Shown: positions 51,901-60,188 of the stretch, piece after piece
How the letters are laid out: every line of letters begins with the position of its first letter
Position numbering within the stretch: position 1 is the first letter of the stretch
Origin: JAVJSU01 sp040219275
Lineage (GTDB): Bacteria > Chloroflexota > Anaerolineae > Aggregatilineales > Phototrophicaceae
Direction of reading: 5' to 3'
Length of the DNA stretch: 64,000 nucleotides
Assembly: GCA_040219275.1 (NCBI GenBank)
Contig: JAVJSU010000061.1
Coordinates: 1-64,000, forward strand
Program-made: the position numbers and the translations under genes
Notes under the pieces: generated by a model
Databases searched by the model: none
What the model saw: only the letters and a program-made list of their open reading frames with translations
Told to the model about the DNA's origin: nothing

Positions 51901-52101
51901 TTCGAGCGAGTCCGGGCTGACTACAAAAATGAAGGTATCTCCGGCTTCGATTCCCCGCTTGATCTCGCTCCACCAATCGGCAGTCAGCGGGATGTCTTCC
52001 CAATCGATCCAGATGTCACGCTGAGTTTGGGCGAGGCGGTTGGTCAGGCGGTTGGCAAATTCCCCGTCACGGCGCGAATACGAGATGAATACATCCGTCA
52101 T
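48901..52101 (-). CDS. Transmembrane TIR protein with WD40 propeller tail
   Basis: 1066 residues. TIR domain 1-150 (MTDVFISYSRRDGEFANRL, IDWEDIPLTADWWSEIKRGI, SPICNMELHHA with Glu74). Shared linker (TQILLRALEWERKGRDNGLL, GNRLSEAENWL), basic RRQR, one membrane helix (SVTVAFAVTLFLAGLSFILF, about 240-260). A helical stalk with two near-identical ~35-residue repeats (AVAAGATSDFNANLAATNEA, AQAFSQATVAAEQRDIAQNN) is followed by about 14 WD40 repeats (GHQGRVSSVAFSPDGKSAYS, DAFVDDIALSPDGATLASAS, IIRWNID-type ends) forming two propellers. Predicted TIR inside, sensor outside. First gene of the three in transcription order. Confidence 0.88.
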   Translation of the reverse strand: MTDVFISYSRRDGEFANRLTNRLAQTQRDIWIDWEDIPLTADWWSEIKRGIEAGDTFIFVVSPDSLESPICNMELHHARIFNKRIVPIIRRQVDQQTAMAQLANRPLDDNTRKALGETEILAIARDNWNAIARHNWIFFDDDSVFDANFDKLITAVEADLDHVREHTQILLRALEWERKGRDNGLLLRGNRLSEAENWLSSSLEKDPKPTSRHSEYIAASRRATNRRQRTLLSSVTVAFAVTLFLAGLSFILFRSAETNAEERATQQRIAENNESTAVAAGATSDFNANLAATNEAQAFSQATVAAEQRDIAQNNESTAVSAGATSAFNADLAATNEAQAFSQATTAAEERDRAQRNERIAERRAEESQSLAWVASGRQAFSENNRDLALPLLLAANSIVIPSPDAQNALAQAAYAPGMVWQFSHPDNLATRNIALSPDGSLMLSGPFLYEVESQTLLHTFVDNWGEVMGVDISPDGTRALAGMRGSMVLLWDIDRDSPTFGETLLTLEGHQGRVSSVAFSPDGKSAYSGSWDDSIIRWNIDEISENYGDMIANFEGHDAFVDDIALSPDGATLASASWDTIVILWDVETASLIHRMEGHRDYVQQIAYNGEFIVSGGSDDSVIVWDAESGEALHILSGHRYIIQDIVISPVDNVAAVSDGEGNLILWDLEDGEPIYIIGNDYDTSGEIAFSSDGTWIILNTWHGYTRYDIRPGNLLHTFEVEEQRNNILSIAVSGDGTRLATIQSANALMMWDIESGALLETFTAGSQGVNQVLLNTTGQLALVAYGDLIAQPSDSGEAILWDVETGEIVQSFDGPGAVAAIAMNEEAGLVATAVGGSANGMVRIWDANTGDLLHEIDAGNIGSLAFNPDGSLLITGPRFNGQVEVWNTERGSIHGRYGEVGVGVTAVAFTPSGNIVSTSSDGSIVIWNNVRKTVSFTFAAHPRPNSISFFNDIVMLTTNDDSIVIWDVIEEQPLRVFDAHYFNQARFGMFIPGTMTYVTAGLDRAQLWRYDTLEELIAWTHDNRFIRELTCGERETYRIEPYCAEVERFPTITAPPVPTNTPNG

Positions 52102-52242
52102 GATGTGCTCCTTGTGTACGTGTCCTCCTGCCGATTACTCCGCAAGATTGCGTTTGCGGTGGCAACAAGACTGATGCGAATGACATAAAACGATGCTTAG
52201 TCATTTTCATCCTATCTGACGACCATGTGAGAAAGCGTGTGA
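52102..52242. repeat. Duplicated upstream region of TIR genes, copy 2
   Basis: See 48754-48893; only a few positions differ (for example near 52132-52140). Probable promoter/leader of the first TIR gene. Confidence 0.88.
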
Positions 52243-52337
52243 AAAGTTGGCTTGTAGACGAATCGTCTCAAGTAGCGGAGCGAAAATGGAAAAGTAGCGA
52301 AAAATGACGCGCTCTTCTATACTATTAAGATCAGATT

Positions 52338-52377
52338 AAGTAACGTTGGTTAATGTGGATTAACAAACAACTTACTT
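52338..52377. promoter_or_regulatory. Near-palindromic candidate operator upstream of the ABC operon
   Basis: AAGTAA...GTTAAT (52338-52354) mirrors ATTAAC...TTACTT (52359-52377). The inner GTTAAT-GTGG-ATTAAC is perfect. It sits 34 bp before the substrate-binding-protein start, where a repressor such as an iron or nutrient regulator would bind. Confidence 0.4.
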
Positions 52378-52410
52378 TAATTATATTTTAAAATAATGAA
52401 GGAGAAATCA

Positions 52411-53496
52411 ATGCGTAGGTTGATGAAAATAGGGTTTGTGACGTTTGTGATGATGCTCGTTCTCGGACCTGTTTCTGCGCAAGGTGACACGCTCACTGTG
52501 TTGTGTACACCACAGGAAGATTGGTGTGTGGCGATGACACAGGCATTTGAAGAAGAAACGGGAATAAGCACCAATTATGTCCGTTTGTCATCCGGTGAAT
52601 CGCTCGCGCGTATCCGTGCAAGTTCCGATAATCCTGAATTTTCCGTCTGGTGGGGCGGTCCGGCAGATGCCTTTATTGCCGCTTCTGAAGAAGGTCTTCT
52701 GGAGCAATATGAATCACCCAGTGCTGAAGAAATCCCCGAACAATACAAGGATGCGGATAGCTACTGGACAGGCGTGTATGTTGGCGCGTTGGGTTTCTGC
52801 TCCAACCTCGATATTCTGGATGAACTTGGTGTAGAAGCGCCAACCTCATGGGAAGAGTTACTCGCACCGGAACTCGAAGGCTTTGTTGCGATGGCACATC
52901 CTGCCACTTCCGGCACGGCTTTCACGACCTTCTGGACAACCGTCACCCTTTACGCTGATGCACTGGAAGCTGAAGAAGAAGGCGCTGGCTTTGATGAAGA
53001 AGGCGCACCGACAGAAGCCGCCATTGATCTCGCGTTTGAATACTTTGCTGAACTGAACAACAACATTCTGCAATACACCCGCTCCGGTTCTGCACCGGGT
53101 ACACTTGCCGGTCAGGGTGAAATCGCGGTTGCCATTATCTTCTCGCATGATTGTGTGAAACTGCAAGAAGAAGGCTTTGATGGCATTTTGACCACAACCT
53201 TCCCCGAAGAAGGCACTGGCTATGAAATCGGCGGTATGGCGATCATTGCGGATGGACCGGAACCGGACACCGCGCGCCTCTGGTACGATTGGGCATTGAC
53301 CGCTTCTGCACAGGAAATTGGTCCGACGGTCAACTCTTTGCAATTGCCGACTAACCCGGATGCCGCTATTTCTGAACTTGCAGTGAACCTCTCAGAAATT
53401 ATGGTGGTGGATTACAACTTCTCTGCGGCAGGTTTGAACCGCACCGAACTCGTGGAACGTTTTGACGAGGAAATCGCCACAGCACCAACCGAATAA
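52411..53496 (+). CDS. Extracytoplasmic solute-binding protein, AfuA/FbpA type
   Basis: 361 residues from ATG 52411, which has AAGGAG 6 bp upstream; the ATG at 52396 overlaps that RBS. Signal peptide MRRLMKIGFVTFVMMLVLGPVSAQ. The mature protein is a class II periplasmic-binding-type fold: LTVLCTPQEDWCVAMTQAFE, GISTNYVRLSSGESLARIR, FSVWWGGPADAFIAASEEGL, APTSWEELLAPELEGFVAMA, and LPTNPDAAISE near the end. No lipobox Cys. Relatives bind ferric iron, phosphonates or phosphorylated sugars; which one is unclear. First gene of an operon with permease and ATPase. Confidence 0.88.
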   Translation: MRRLMKIGFVTFVMMLVLGPVSAQGDTLTVLCTPQEDWCVAMTQAFEEETGISTNYVRLSSGESLARIRASSDNPEFSVWWGGPADAFIAASEEGLLEQYESPSAEEIPEQYKDADSYWTGVYVGALGFCSNLDILDELGVEAPTSWEELLAPELEGFVAMAHPATSGTAFTTFWTTVTLYADALEAEEEGAGFDEEGAPTEAAIDLAFEYFAELNNNILQYTRSGSAPGTLAGQGEIAVAIIFSHDCVKLQEEGFDGILTTTFPEEGTGYEIGGMAIIADGPEPDTARLWYDWALTASAQEIGPTVNSLQLPTNPDAAISELAVNLSEIMVVDYNFSAAGLNRTELVERFDEEIATAPTE

Positions 53497-53521
53497 CTTC
53501 GATTTGGCGGACATAGCTAAT

Positions 53522-53556
53522 CACGAAACCCCTGCACACGCGCTAGGGGTTTCGTG
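53522..53556. terminator. Perfect 12-bp hairpin between binding protein and permease genes
   Basis: CACGAAACCCCT (53522-53533), 11-nt loop, AGGGGTTTCGTG (53545-53556). No T run. In ABC operons such hairpins often protect the upstream mRNA or cause partial termination, so the binding protein is made in excess. Confidence 0.65.
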
Positions 53557-53573
53557 TTATATGAGGGGGACGC

Positions 53574-55304
53574 GTGCAGTTGCTAAAATTACCAAACCTT
53601 AGAAAAAATGCGATTTTTCAAGATCCGTTGTTACTTATCACGCTCATTGTCATGGTTTTCTTCGTCGCGGTGGCGATTGTGTTGCCACTGGTGGCGATGA
53701 TCGGCGAGAGCCTTTCCCGCGAAGGGCTAGACGCATTTGAGCGTTACTTATCAAGCTCAGTTTATCAGACGATTATTCGTAATACGCTGGTATTAGGTGT
53801 GCTGGTCGGGTTTGTAGGCACGGCTATTGGCTTTTTGTTTGCCTTCGTGCAGGTCAAGCTGGATGTGCCATTTAAGCGGGTGATTCATCTGATCGCCATG
53901 ATTCCCGTAATCGCGCCACCGTTCGCGCTGGCAACCTCGACGATTGTGCTGTTCGGACGGAATGGCTCAATCTCCAAAGGGATTTTTGATGTACGTTACG
54001 ACATTTACGGGCTGGATGGCTTAACGCTGGTGATGTCGCTGTCATTTTTCACCGTCGCCTATCTGAATCTGCGCGGGATGATGGAAGCGCTTGACCCTGC
54101 CCTTGATGAAGCCGCAACGAATATGGGCGCGAGCAAATGGCGTGTGTTCCGCACCGTGACCGTACCCATGCTCATTCCGGGTATCGCAAGCTCGTTTTTG
54201 CTCCTGTTTGTAGAATCCATCGCTGATCTGGGCAATCCACTGGTGCTGGCGGGCAATTATGAAGTGCTGGCGACGCGCATCTATGTGACGATCATCGGGC
54301 TGTATGAAACGACAGGCGCGGCGGTACTTTCCGTGATTTTGCTCCTGCCCTCGTTGACTGTGTTCATTGTTCAACGCTATTGGGTGAGCAGGGCGAGTGT
54401 CGTCTCGGTCACGGGGAAACCCTCCGGTACACCACAGAAGATTGATTATCCGCCGGTGCGCTGGGGATTGTATGCGCTGGTGATGGGCATTTGTGGCTTA
54501 ATCGTGCTAATTTACGGCACAATTTTTCACGGTGCGTTCGTCAGGATTCCGGGCGTGCGGAACACATTTACGCTCGATCATTTTGATTTCGTCATCAACG
54601 GTATCGGCTCAGAAGCGATGCGCGACACAACCACGCTGGCAATCATCGCCACGCCCATTGCGGGCTTAATCGGTATGATTATCGCCTATCTGGTGGTACG
54701 TAAGAAATTTGCTGGGCGTAGTATGCTGGATTTCGGCGTGATGCTCGGAATCGCTGTGCCGGGGACGATTATCGGCATTGGCTACATCCTCGCGTTTAAT
54801 AGCCCGATCAGCGTCAATTTGCCCGTGTTCGGTGATGTGACGTTATTGCCGAAGCTCACCGGAGGGCGTTCGGTTTTTGGTGGTGCGCTGGCGATTGTGG
54901 TGGTGTATGTGGTGCGTAGTGTGCCTGCCGCGTTACGGTCTGGCACGGCGGCGCTCTCACAGATTGATCCATCCATCGAAGAAGCATCTACAAGTCTCGG
55001 TGCAAATAGTGAGCGCACATTTCGGCGTATCACGTTACCGCTGATTCGTCCGGCGTTCTTCGCAGGGCTTGTCTATGCCTTTGCGCGCTCCATGACGACA
55101 ATTTCAGCCATTATCTTTTTGACCACGCCAGAAACGAAGATCATGACACAGCAAATTTTAAACGAGGTCGAAAATGGGCGCTATGGCAACGCGTTTGCCT
55201 ATTGTGTGATCTTGATTGGTCTGGTGCTGGTCGCTATCGGCATTTTGTACTTTGCAGTTGGAACGACGACCGGAGCCGAGCGGCGTTTTGAAGGGGGACT
55301 ATGA
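53574..55304 (+). CDS. Fused ABC transporter permease (two BPD-type halves)
   Basis: 576 residues from GTG 53574 (GAGGGGGA upstream). Two homologous permease halves, each with about six membrane helices and an EAA loop: EAATNMGASKWRVFRTVTVP in the first half and EEASTSLGANSERTFRRITL in the second. This FbpB/AfuB-type fusion serves as both membrane subunits of a ferric-type importer. 77 bp downstream of the binding protein, and its stop overlaps the ATPase start by ATGA, so it is translationally coupled. Confidence 0.92.
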   Translation: MQLLKLPNLRKNAIFQDPLLLITLIVMVFFVAVAIVLPLVAMIGESLSREGLDAFERYLSSSVYQTIIRNTLVLGVLVGFVGTAIGFLFAFVQVKLDVPFKRVIHLIAMIPVIAPPFALATSTIVLFGRNGSISKGIFDVRYDIYGLDGLTLVMSLSFFTVAYLNLRGMMEALDPALDEAATNMGASKWRVFRTVTVPMLIPGIASSFLLLFVESIADLGNPLVLAGNYEVLATRIYVTIIGLYETTGAAVLSVILLLPSLTVFIVQRYWVSRASVVSVTGKPSGTPQKIDYPPVRWGLYALVMGICGLIVLIYGTIFHGAFVRIPGVRNTFTLDHFDFVINGIGSEAMRDTTTLAIIATPIAGLIGMIIAYLVVRKKFAGRSMLDFGVMLGIAVPGTIIGIGYILAFNSPISVNLPVFGDVTLLPKLTGGRSVFGGALAIVVVYVVRSVPAALRSGTAALSQIDPSIEEASTSLGANSERTFRRITLPLIRPAFFAGLVYAFARSMTTISAIIFLTTPETKIMTQQILNEVENGRYGNAFAYCVILIGLVLVAIGILYFAVGTTTGAERRFEGGL

Positions 55305-56383
55305 TGCAAGATATTCGCTTAAAACTTGAAAATGTCGTTAAGGAATTTCCAGAGCGTAACGGTCAGGGCATGGTCAGAGCGGTTGATGATGTCTCGATTG
55401 ATATTCTCGCCGGTGAATTTCTGACATTACTTGGTCCTTCCGGTTGCGGTAAAACCACGACACTCCGGTTAATCGCGGGATTTGAATCGCCATCGTATGG
55501 ACGCATTTTGCTGAATAATCAGGATGTGACCACCCAACCGCCGAATAAGCGGGATATGGCGCTGGTGTTTCAGAATTATGCGCTATTCCCGCATATGTCT
55601 GTCTTTAACAATGTCGCGTATGGGCTAGAAACACGCGGGATGTCTCGCAGTAGCTTGAGAGACAAGGTTGAAGAATCGCTGACGACGATGGGCTTACAGG
55701 GGCTGGCGGATCGTCGCCCGAATCAGCTTTCTGGCGGTCAGCAACAACGTGTTGCGCTGGCGCGTTCACTGGTGATGGAGCCGAGCATTTTACTTTTTGA
55801 CGAGCCGCTTTCGAATCTGGATGCCAAGTTGCGGGTGCAGATGCGCAGTGAAATTCATCAATTACAACGTCGGCTGGCAATCACCAGCGTTTATGTGACG
55901 CATGACCAGATCGAGGCGATGGCGCTTTCGGATCGGATTGTGATTATGAACAAAGGCAAGATCGAACAGGTCGGCTCCCCGAATGAGATTTATCGCTTCC
56001 CGAAAACGCGCTTCGTGGCGGATTTTATTGGCAGGGCGAACTTTGTTGAAACCATTATCGACTCAAGAGCGACGAAGACGGTCAGGGTATTGGGGCAAAC
56101 CGTTGAATTGCAACCGGGCGCGGTGATACCGGAGGGGACAAATCTGATCGCCATGTTGCGACCAGAAGCGCTCTCGTTGCATGAAGACCCCGCGCTGGAA
56201 CAGGTGAAGATCATTCAGGCGATGTATCTGGGCGCTGAGGTGGAATATGTGGTGGATTATCAGAATCAGCATATTGTGGTGGTCGATAACGACCCACGCA
56301 CCAGTCGCCTCTTCGCTGAAGGGCAAACCGTTGGGATTAATTTTCTGCATGAAACGGTGCATCTGTTGCCGATGGACAGTTAG
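55301..56383 (+). CDS. ABC transporter ATP-binding protein (FbpC/PotA-like)
   Basis: 360 residues. Walker A GPSGCGKTT (45-53), Q-loop FQNYALFPHM, signature LSGGQQQRVALARSL, Walker B ILLFDEPLSNLDAKLR and H-loop YVTHDQIEA. A C-terminal TOBE-type domain (about 240-360) identifies it as an importer ATPase of the iron/polyamine/sugar group. Overlaps the permease stop by 4 bp. Completes a binding-protein, permease, ATPase operon. Confidence 0.95.
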   Translation: MMQDIRLKLENVVKEFPERNGQGMVRAVDDVSIDILAGEFLTLLGPSGCGKTTTLRLIAGFESPSYGRILLNNQDVTTQPPNKRDMALVFQNYALFPHMSVFNNVAYGLETRGMSRSSLRDKVEESLTTMGLQGLADRRPNQLSGGQQQRVALARSLVMEPSILLFDEPLSNLDAKLRVQMRSEIHQLQRRLAITSVYVTHDQIEAMALSDRIVIMNKGKIEQVGSPNEIYRFPKTRFVADFIGRANFVETIIDSRATKTVRVLGQTVELQPGAVIPEGTNLIAMLRPEALSLHEDPALEQVKIIQAMYLGAEVEYVVDYQNQHIVVVDNDPRTSRLFAEGQTVGINFLHETVHLLPMDS

Positions 56384-56647
56384 CGCGGTTGCATCCCTAA
56401 AGTTGTTTATACAATCGTGTGGCGTTTCTTTAACAGGAACTCCGCACGATTTTTTGATTCCCCGCTGAATTTAAATATGTTTAAGATTGCATTAATGTCT
56501 TATTCATCCCTTAAATAATGGCGTTTTAGATACTACCGTTATAATCATGAAATGAATTTCTTGACTTCTAATTGCGAATCTCATATGATAAGAAAACGTT
56601 AAATTTTTTAACATATTCTTAAACTAAAATAGGGGGAGTATTTCACT

Positions 56648-57175
56648 ATGAACCTTGAACTGCAATTATCACTGGCGGTCAATATCACCATCGCCATGAT
56701 ACTTAGCGGTATAATTGGCATTAATCGTGAGCGCAGTAATAAGTCTGCTGGCTTACGTACGCACATGCTCACTGGCACGGGCGCATGTATCTTCACCATC
56801 CTCTCACTACACGCCTTTCCTGAAGCAGACACCTCCCGCGTGGCATCCAACATCGTCACCGGTATCGGCTTTCTGGGTGGTGGGATCATCATTCAGCGTA
56901 AAAATGAAGCCTTCGACCTGACGACTGCCGCGGGCGTGTGGGCAACCGCCGCAATTGGCATGGCAATGGGCGTGGGGGCGTGGTTTATCGCCATTTATTG
57001 TACGGTGGTGCTGTGGTTTATTCTGGCGATGATTAAACGCTTCAAATTCATACTGGGAACCAATACGAATGGCGTTAATGTCATCGACCCTGAAGAAAAG
57101 CCGAAGCCACAACTCAAGAAAAAAGACCTGCTTGAACCCACCCTCAGTAATGATGCCATACGCACAACCACATAA
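56648..57175 (+). CDS. MgtC/SapB-family membrane protein
   Basis: 175 residues. Four to five helices with the conserved MgtC N-terminal core: ITIAMILSGIIGINRERSNK, SAGLRTHMLTGTGACIFTIL, NIVTGIGFLGGGIIIQRKNE, and TTAAGVWATAAIGMAMGVGA. The family is linked to Mg2+ limitation and membrane-potential control. The C-terminal tail is short and basic, lacking the ACT-like domain of pathogen MgtC, as in SapB. Strong purine-rich RBS AGGGGGAG. No Mg2+ leader structure recognised in the 264-bp upstream gap. Confidence 0.9.
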   Translation: MNLELQLSLAVNITIAMILSGIIGINRERSNKSAGLRTHMLTGTGACIFTILSLHAFPEADTSRVASNIVTGIGFLGGGIIIQRKNEAFDLTTAAGVWATAAIGMAMGVGAWFIAIYCTVVLWFILAMIKRFKFILGTNTNGVNVIDPEEKPKPQLKKKDLLEPTLSNDAIRTTT

Positions 57176-57503
57176 CGCTTGAAATCTCTGTTCATCATCA
57201 CTTAATAATCATCCTTGTTGCACTGTAGTTTACGGCACGGTGCAACAGCATCTCTGCTTCCTCAAACGGCGCGACGATAACGCCTGTTCATCGTAAGCGC
57301 CGTGTTTTTGTGCTTAAGAACCTCTGTAGTTTTGACCATTCGACGCTTTTCACACGCATTCTCACACGCTGATGAAATATCGTTTGTCATATATAGGTGG
57401 CGATGAAGTTCATCCTGCCTACGGAGCACCACGCTTATGGAGAAAGCAAGATTCGCTCCATCAATAACTTTTTCGCACACACAATTTTTATCAAGGAGCA
57501 CAG
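57176..57503. other. Gene-free stretch
   Basis: A TGTTGCAC/GTGCAACA inverted repeat (about 57219-57250) may act as a terminator for the MgtC gene, though no T run follows. The rest presumably holds the promoter of the secreted protein at 57504. Nothing else supported. Confidence 0.4.
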
Positions 57504-58412
57504 ATGATGAACAAAACACGATTTACCCGCATGATGGTGATGATCTTTGCTGTGGTAACGGCACTGATTGGCGCTGGATCAGTGTCTGCACAGGCAATGG
57601 GACTGACGTATACGAGCTTAACACTGAACGCCACCTGTAATTCAGTCACGATTAATTACAACGTTACCAACACCAGCGGCATTTCCATCTTTATGTATGC
57701 GACGATTGTTGGACCGGGGACGTATCTCTCGGAAACCGATGCACCGGCAAATAATGGCGCGAACACCGCCGTGTTGAACTTTCCGGCATTGGCGAACGGT
57801 GAAGCATTGGAAGTGCGTGCCAGCCTCCCGCCCAATATTATCGTGAGCGGTCCGGTGACGTGTGGTGCGGGTGGTGGCACAAGTACCGGCGGTGGCACAA
57901 CCGTTGGCGGTGGCAGTAGTGGCGGCGGTGCTGGAAGTGGCGCAGGCGGCGGTAGCGGACCATGGGGTGGCTACACCGATGGGCGCGTGAATCCTGATCC
58001 TGCTGAAGCCTACACGATTTTCTGTGCCTATGACCGTGTGTTCGTGCATGGAGATTTGCCGGAAAATCGCCGTCTGGTGGCGCAGATTCACATCGAAGTT
58101 TTGCTGGCGATGGACTCCGGCAGAACCTACAATTTTGACGATTGGAAGGTCAGCCGTCAGGGGAACGTCATCGTTATTCAGGGCGAAAATGGCTATTACC
58201 GTCCCGAATGGCGTTCAAAAACTTTCAATCTATACGATTGTTTAGCGCGTAACGTGGTCGGTCTGGGCACGTATAACGCTTCCGGCGAGCCGAACAATGG
58301 CGTAGGCTTTCCTGAGTACCGCACTTACTGTGTGCCGTTAGCGATCATTTTCTATCCGTCGCGCAGTCTGCCGTGTGCAATTTATTTTACTTATGATAGC
58401 AACACTCCCTAG
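57504..58412 (+). CDS. Secreted two-part protein with Gly-rich linker
   Basis: 302 residues. RBS AAGGAG just before a double ATG. Signal peptide ending GAGSVSAQA. Residues about 30-120 form a beta-sandwich-like N-terminal domain (VTINYNVTNTSGISIFMYAT), then a Gly/Ser/Thr linker (about 122-153, GGG repeats), then a C-terminal domain (about 155-300) with four Cys (IFCAYDRVF, YDCLARN, RTYCVPLA, LPCAIYF) that could form two disulfides. No family recognised. Likely a secreted binding protein. A terminator follows. Confidence 0.7.
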   Translation: MMNKTRFTRMMVMIFAVVTALIGAGSVSAQAMGLTYTSLTLNATCNSVTINYNVTNTSGISIFMYATIVGPGTYLSETDAPANNGANTAVLNFPALANGEALEVRASLPPNIIVSGPVTCGAGGGTSTGGGTTVGGGSSGGGAGSGAGGGSGPWGGYTDGRVNPDPAEAYTIFCAYDRVFVHGDLPENRRLVAQIHIEVLLAMDSGRTYNFDDWKVSRQGNVIVIQGENGYYRPEWRSKTFNLYDCLARNVVGLGTYNASGEPNNGVGFPEYRTYCVPLAIIFYPSRSLPCAIYFTYDSNTP

Positions 58413-58430
58413 TAGCACCTCCTTTTTTGA

Positions 58431-58470
58431 GAAGTCTCGCGGATGGCGACCTCCCCGCCGTCCGCGACTT
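58431..58470 (+). terminator. Terminator of the secreted-protein gene
   Basis: GTC-TCGCGGATGG and CCGTCCGCGAC form a GC-rich stem with a small bulge and 11-nt loop, then TTTTAAA. Confidence 0.7.
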
Positions 58471-58491
58471 TTAAACATGTCTTACCCGAAG

Positions 58492-58524
58492 CGAACGGAT
58501 CGTATTCTTCCTACGATCCGTTCG
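58492..58524 (+). terminator. Second perfect hairpin downstream
   Basis: CGAACGGATCGTA (58492-58504) pairs perfectly with TACGATCCGTTCG (58512-58524) around TTCTTCC. Followed by TGCTTT, so a backup terminator or an operator for the next gene. Confidence 0.6.
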
Positions 58525-58629
58525 TGCTTTAACCACCGCCGAATCAGTTTACCGGACACGCACGAGTGTGCTAAGATCATATGTAATTAGGCAACTCAGT
58601 TATGATGTGTGTCAGGAGAAAAATTGATA

Positions 58630-60135
58630 ATGGGATCGTCAAAAACAGTCGTAATGGAACACAGCTTTCATGATCGTTTACAATTCGCACTCAGCTATAG
58701 CGATGCTGAAAGACAGTCCGCCGAGCAGGCATTTCAGCGATGTTATCCTGAAATGCAACGTACCTCTGCTGTTGATACCCTCCGCCGGACTGCCTATCAA
58801 CGGCTAGATGAACAGGGGCAGGTGTATCTGGATTACACCGGCGGCGGTTTATATGCTCAGACTCAGATTGATGCCCACCTCCAACAACTGACCACAGGCA
58901 CATTCGGCAATCCACATTCCGCAAATCCCACGTCAATAGCGGCAACCGAATTGGTGAACGATGCCCGCGCTTATGTCTATGACTATTTCAACGCTGATCC
59001 TGACGAATACATCATCGTTTTTACAACCAACGCCAGCGGTGCGCTCAAACTCATCGGAGAAAGCTACCCGTTTGACCAGAACGGGCAATATCTGCTGACA
59101 TTTGATAATCATAATTCGGTGAATGGCATCCGTGAATATGCCCGTTATCACAACGCGCCCGTGACCTATTCGCCCATCACCTTGCCGGAATTGCGGATTG
59201 ATGCCGATACCCTGCGAACCCATCTCGCGTCTGCCAATCCAGACGGCAATAATCTGTTTGCCTTCCCCGCACAGAGCAATTTTAGCGGGGTGCAACATCC
59301 GTTGGAGTGGATCGCTGAAGCACAGGCGCTCGGCTGGGATGTTCTGCTAGATTCCGCCGCGTTCGTGCCGACCAATCGCCTTGACCTGTCTAAATGGAAG
59401 CCGGATTTCGTCCCGCTGTCGTTCTATAAGATGTTCGGCTATCCAACGGGTGTGGGGGCGCTGTTCATCCGCAGAGACAAACTCGCCAAGTTGCGCCGTC
59501 CGTGGTTTGCGGGCGGAACGGTGGAGATGGTCTCCGCGCTCACACCCAAATTCGTGCGGGCAGATGCAGAAGCCGCCTTTGAAGATGGCACGGTGAATTA
59601 TTTGAATATTCCGGCGGTGGAAATCGGCTTACGGCATTTGACCGAAACCGGCATCGATTGTATCCATGAGCGGGTGATGGCGCTGACGGGTTATTTGCTG
59701 GATGAAATGCTGAATGTGACTCACAGCAACGGTCAGCCATTGGTCAGCATTTATGGACCGACAGATACGCATCAGCGGGGCGCGACGATTGCCTTTAATC
59801 TGCTTGACCCAAACGGGCAAATGTTTGATGTTCGGCTGGTGGAAACATTGGCGAACGAGGCGATGATCTCTTTGCGAACGGGCTGTTTTTGTAATCCGGG
59901 CGCGGGTGAGAATGCCTTCCATTTGACCGTTGATGACGTAGAAATTTGCTCCACCGCGGCTATCCCTGTCACCTATGAGCATTATATCGCCGCCTTGACC
60001 GCCCATACCGGACAGGTCGTCACGGGCGCGATTCGCATTAGCCTTGGGATTGCCAGCAACTTCGCGGATGTCCATCATTTTGTGCGCTTCTTATCCACCT
60101 TCGTTGATCTGGAATCGCCGGGATTTATGGGCTAG
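58630..60135 (+). CDS. Class V aminotransferase (cysteine desulfurase/Moco sulfurase-like)
   Basis: 501 residues from ATG 58630 (GTG 58609 and TTG 58624 are alternatives; AGGAG lies at 58613-58617). PLP-dependent fold type I: VYLDYTGGGLYAQTQIDAHL, GNPHSANPTS, FTTNASGALKLIGESYPF, WDVLLDSAAFVP (PLP-pyridine Asp), and the Schiff-base Lys in SFYKMFGYPTGVGALFIR. A conserved SLRTGCFCNPGAGE loop supplies the Cys used for sulfur transfer. The layout is close to the N-terminal half of molybdenum-cofactor sulfurases rather than IscS. No MOSC domain follows, so its sulfur acceptor is unknown. Confidence 0.88.
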   Translation: MGSSKTVVMEHSFHDRLQFALSYSDAERQSAEQAFQRCYPEMQRTSAVDTLRRTAYQRLDEQGQVYLDYTGGGLYAQTQIDAHLQQLTTGTFGNPHSANPTSIAATELVNDARAYVYDYFNADPDEYIIVFTTNASGALKLIGESYPFDQNGQYLLTFDNHNSVNGIREYARYHNAPVTYSPITLPELRIDADTLRTHLASANPDGNNLFAFPAQSNFSGVQHPLEWIAEAQALGWDVLLDSAAFVPTNRLDLSKWKPDFVPLSFYKMFGYPTGVGALFIRRDKLAKLRRPWFAGGTVEMVSALTPKFVRADAEAAFEDGTVNYLNIPAVEIGLRHLTETGIDCIHERVMALTGYLLDEMLNVTHSNGQPLVSIYGPTDTHQRGATIAFNLLDPNGQMFDVRLVETLANEAMISLRTGCFCNPGAGENAFHLTVDDVEICSTAAIPVTYEHYIAALTAHTGQVVTGAIRISLGIASNFADVHHFVRFLSTFVDLESPGFMG

Positions 60136-60188
60136 CGTGCAACCCGACGGCTTATTTTTACGTATATCGGGTAGGGAGTTTGTAACTA

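Noticed and set aside
56384..56647. Magnesium riboswitch upstream of the MgtC-family gene
   Set aside because: The region is AT-rich with no multi-stem structure recognisable by eye; a covariance search would be needed.
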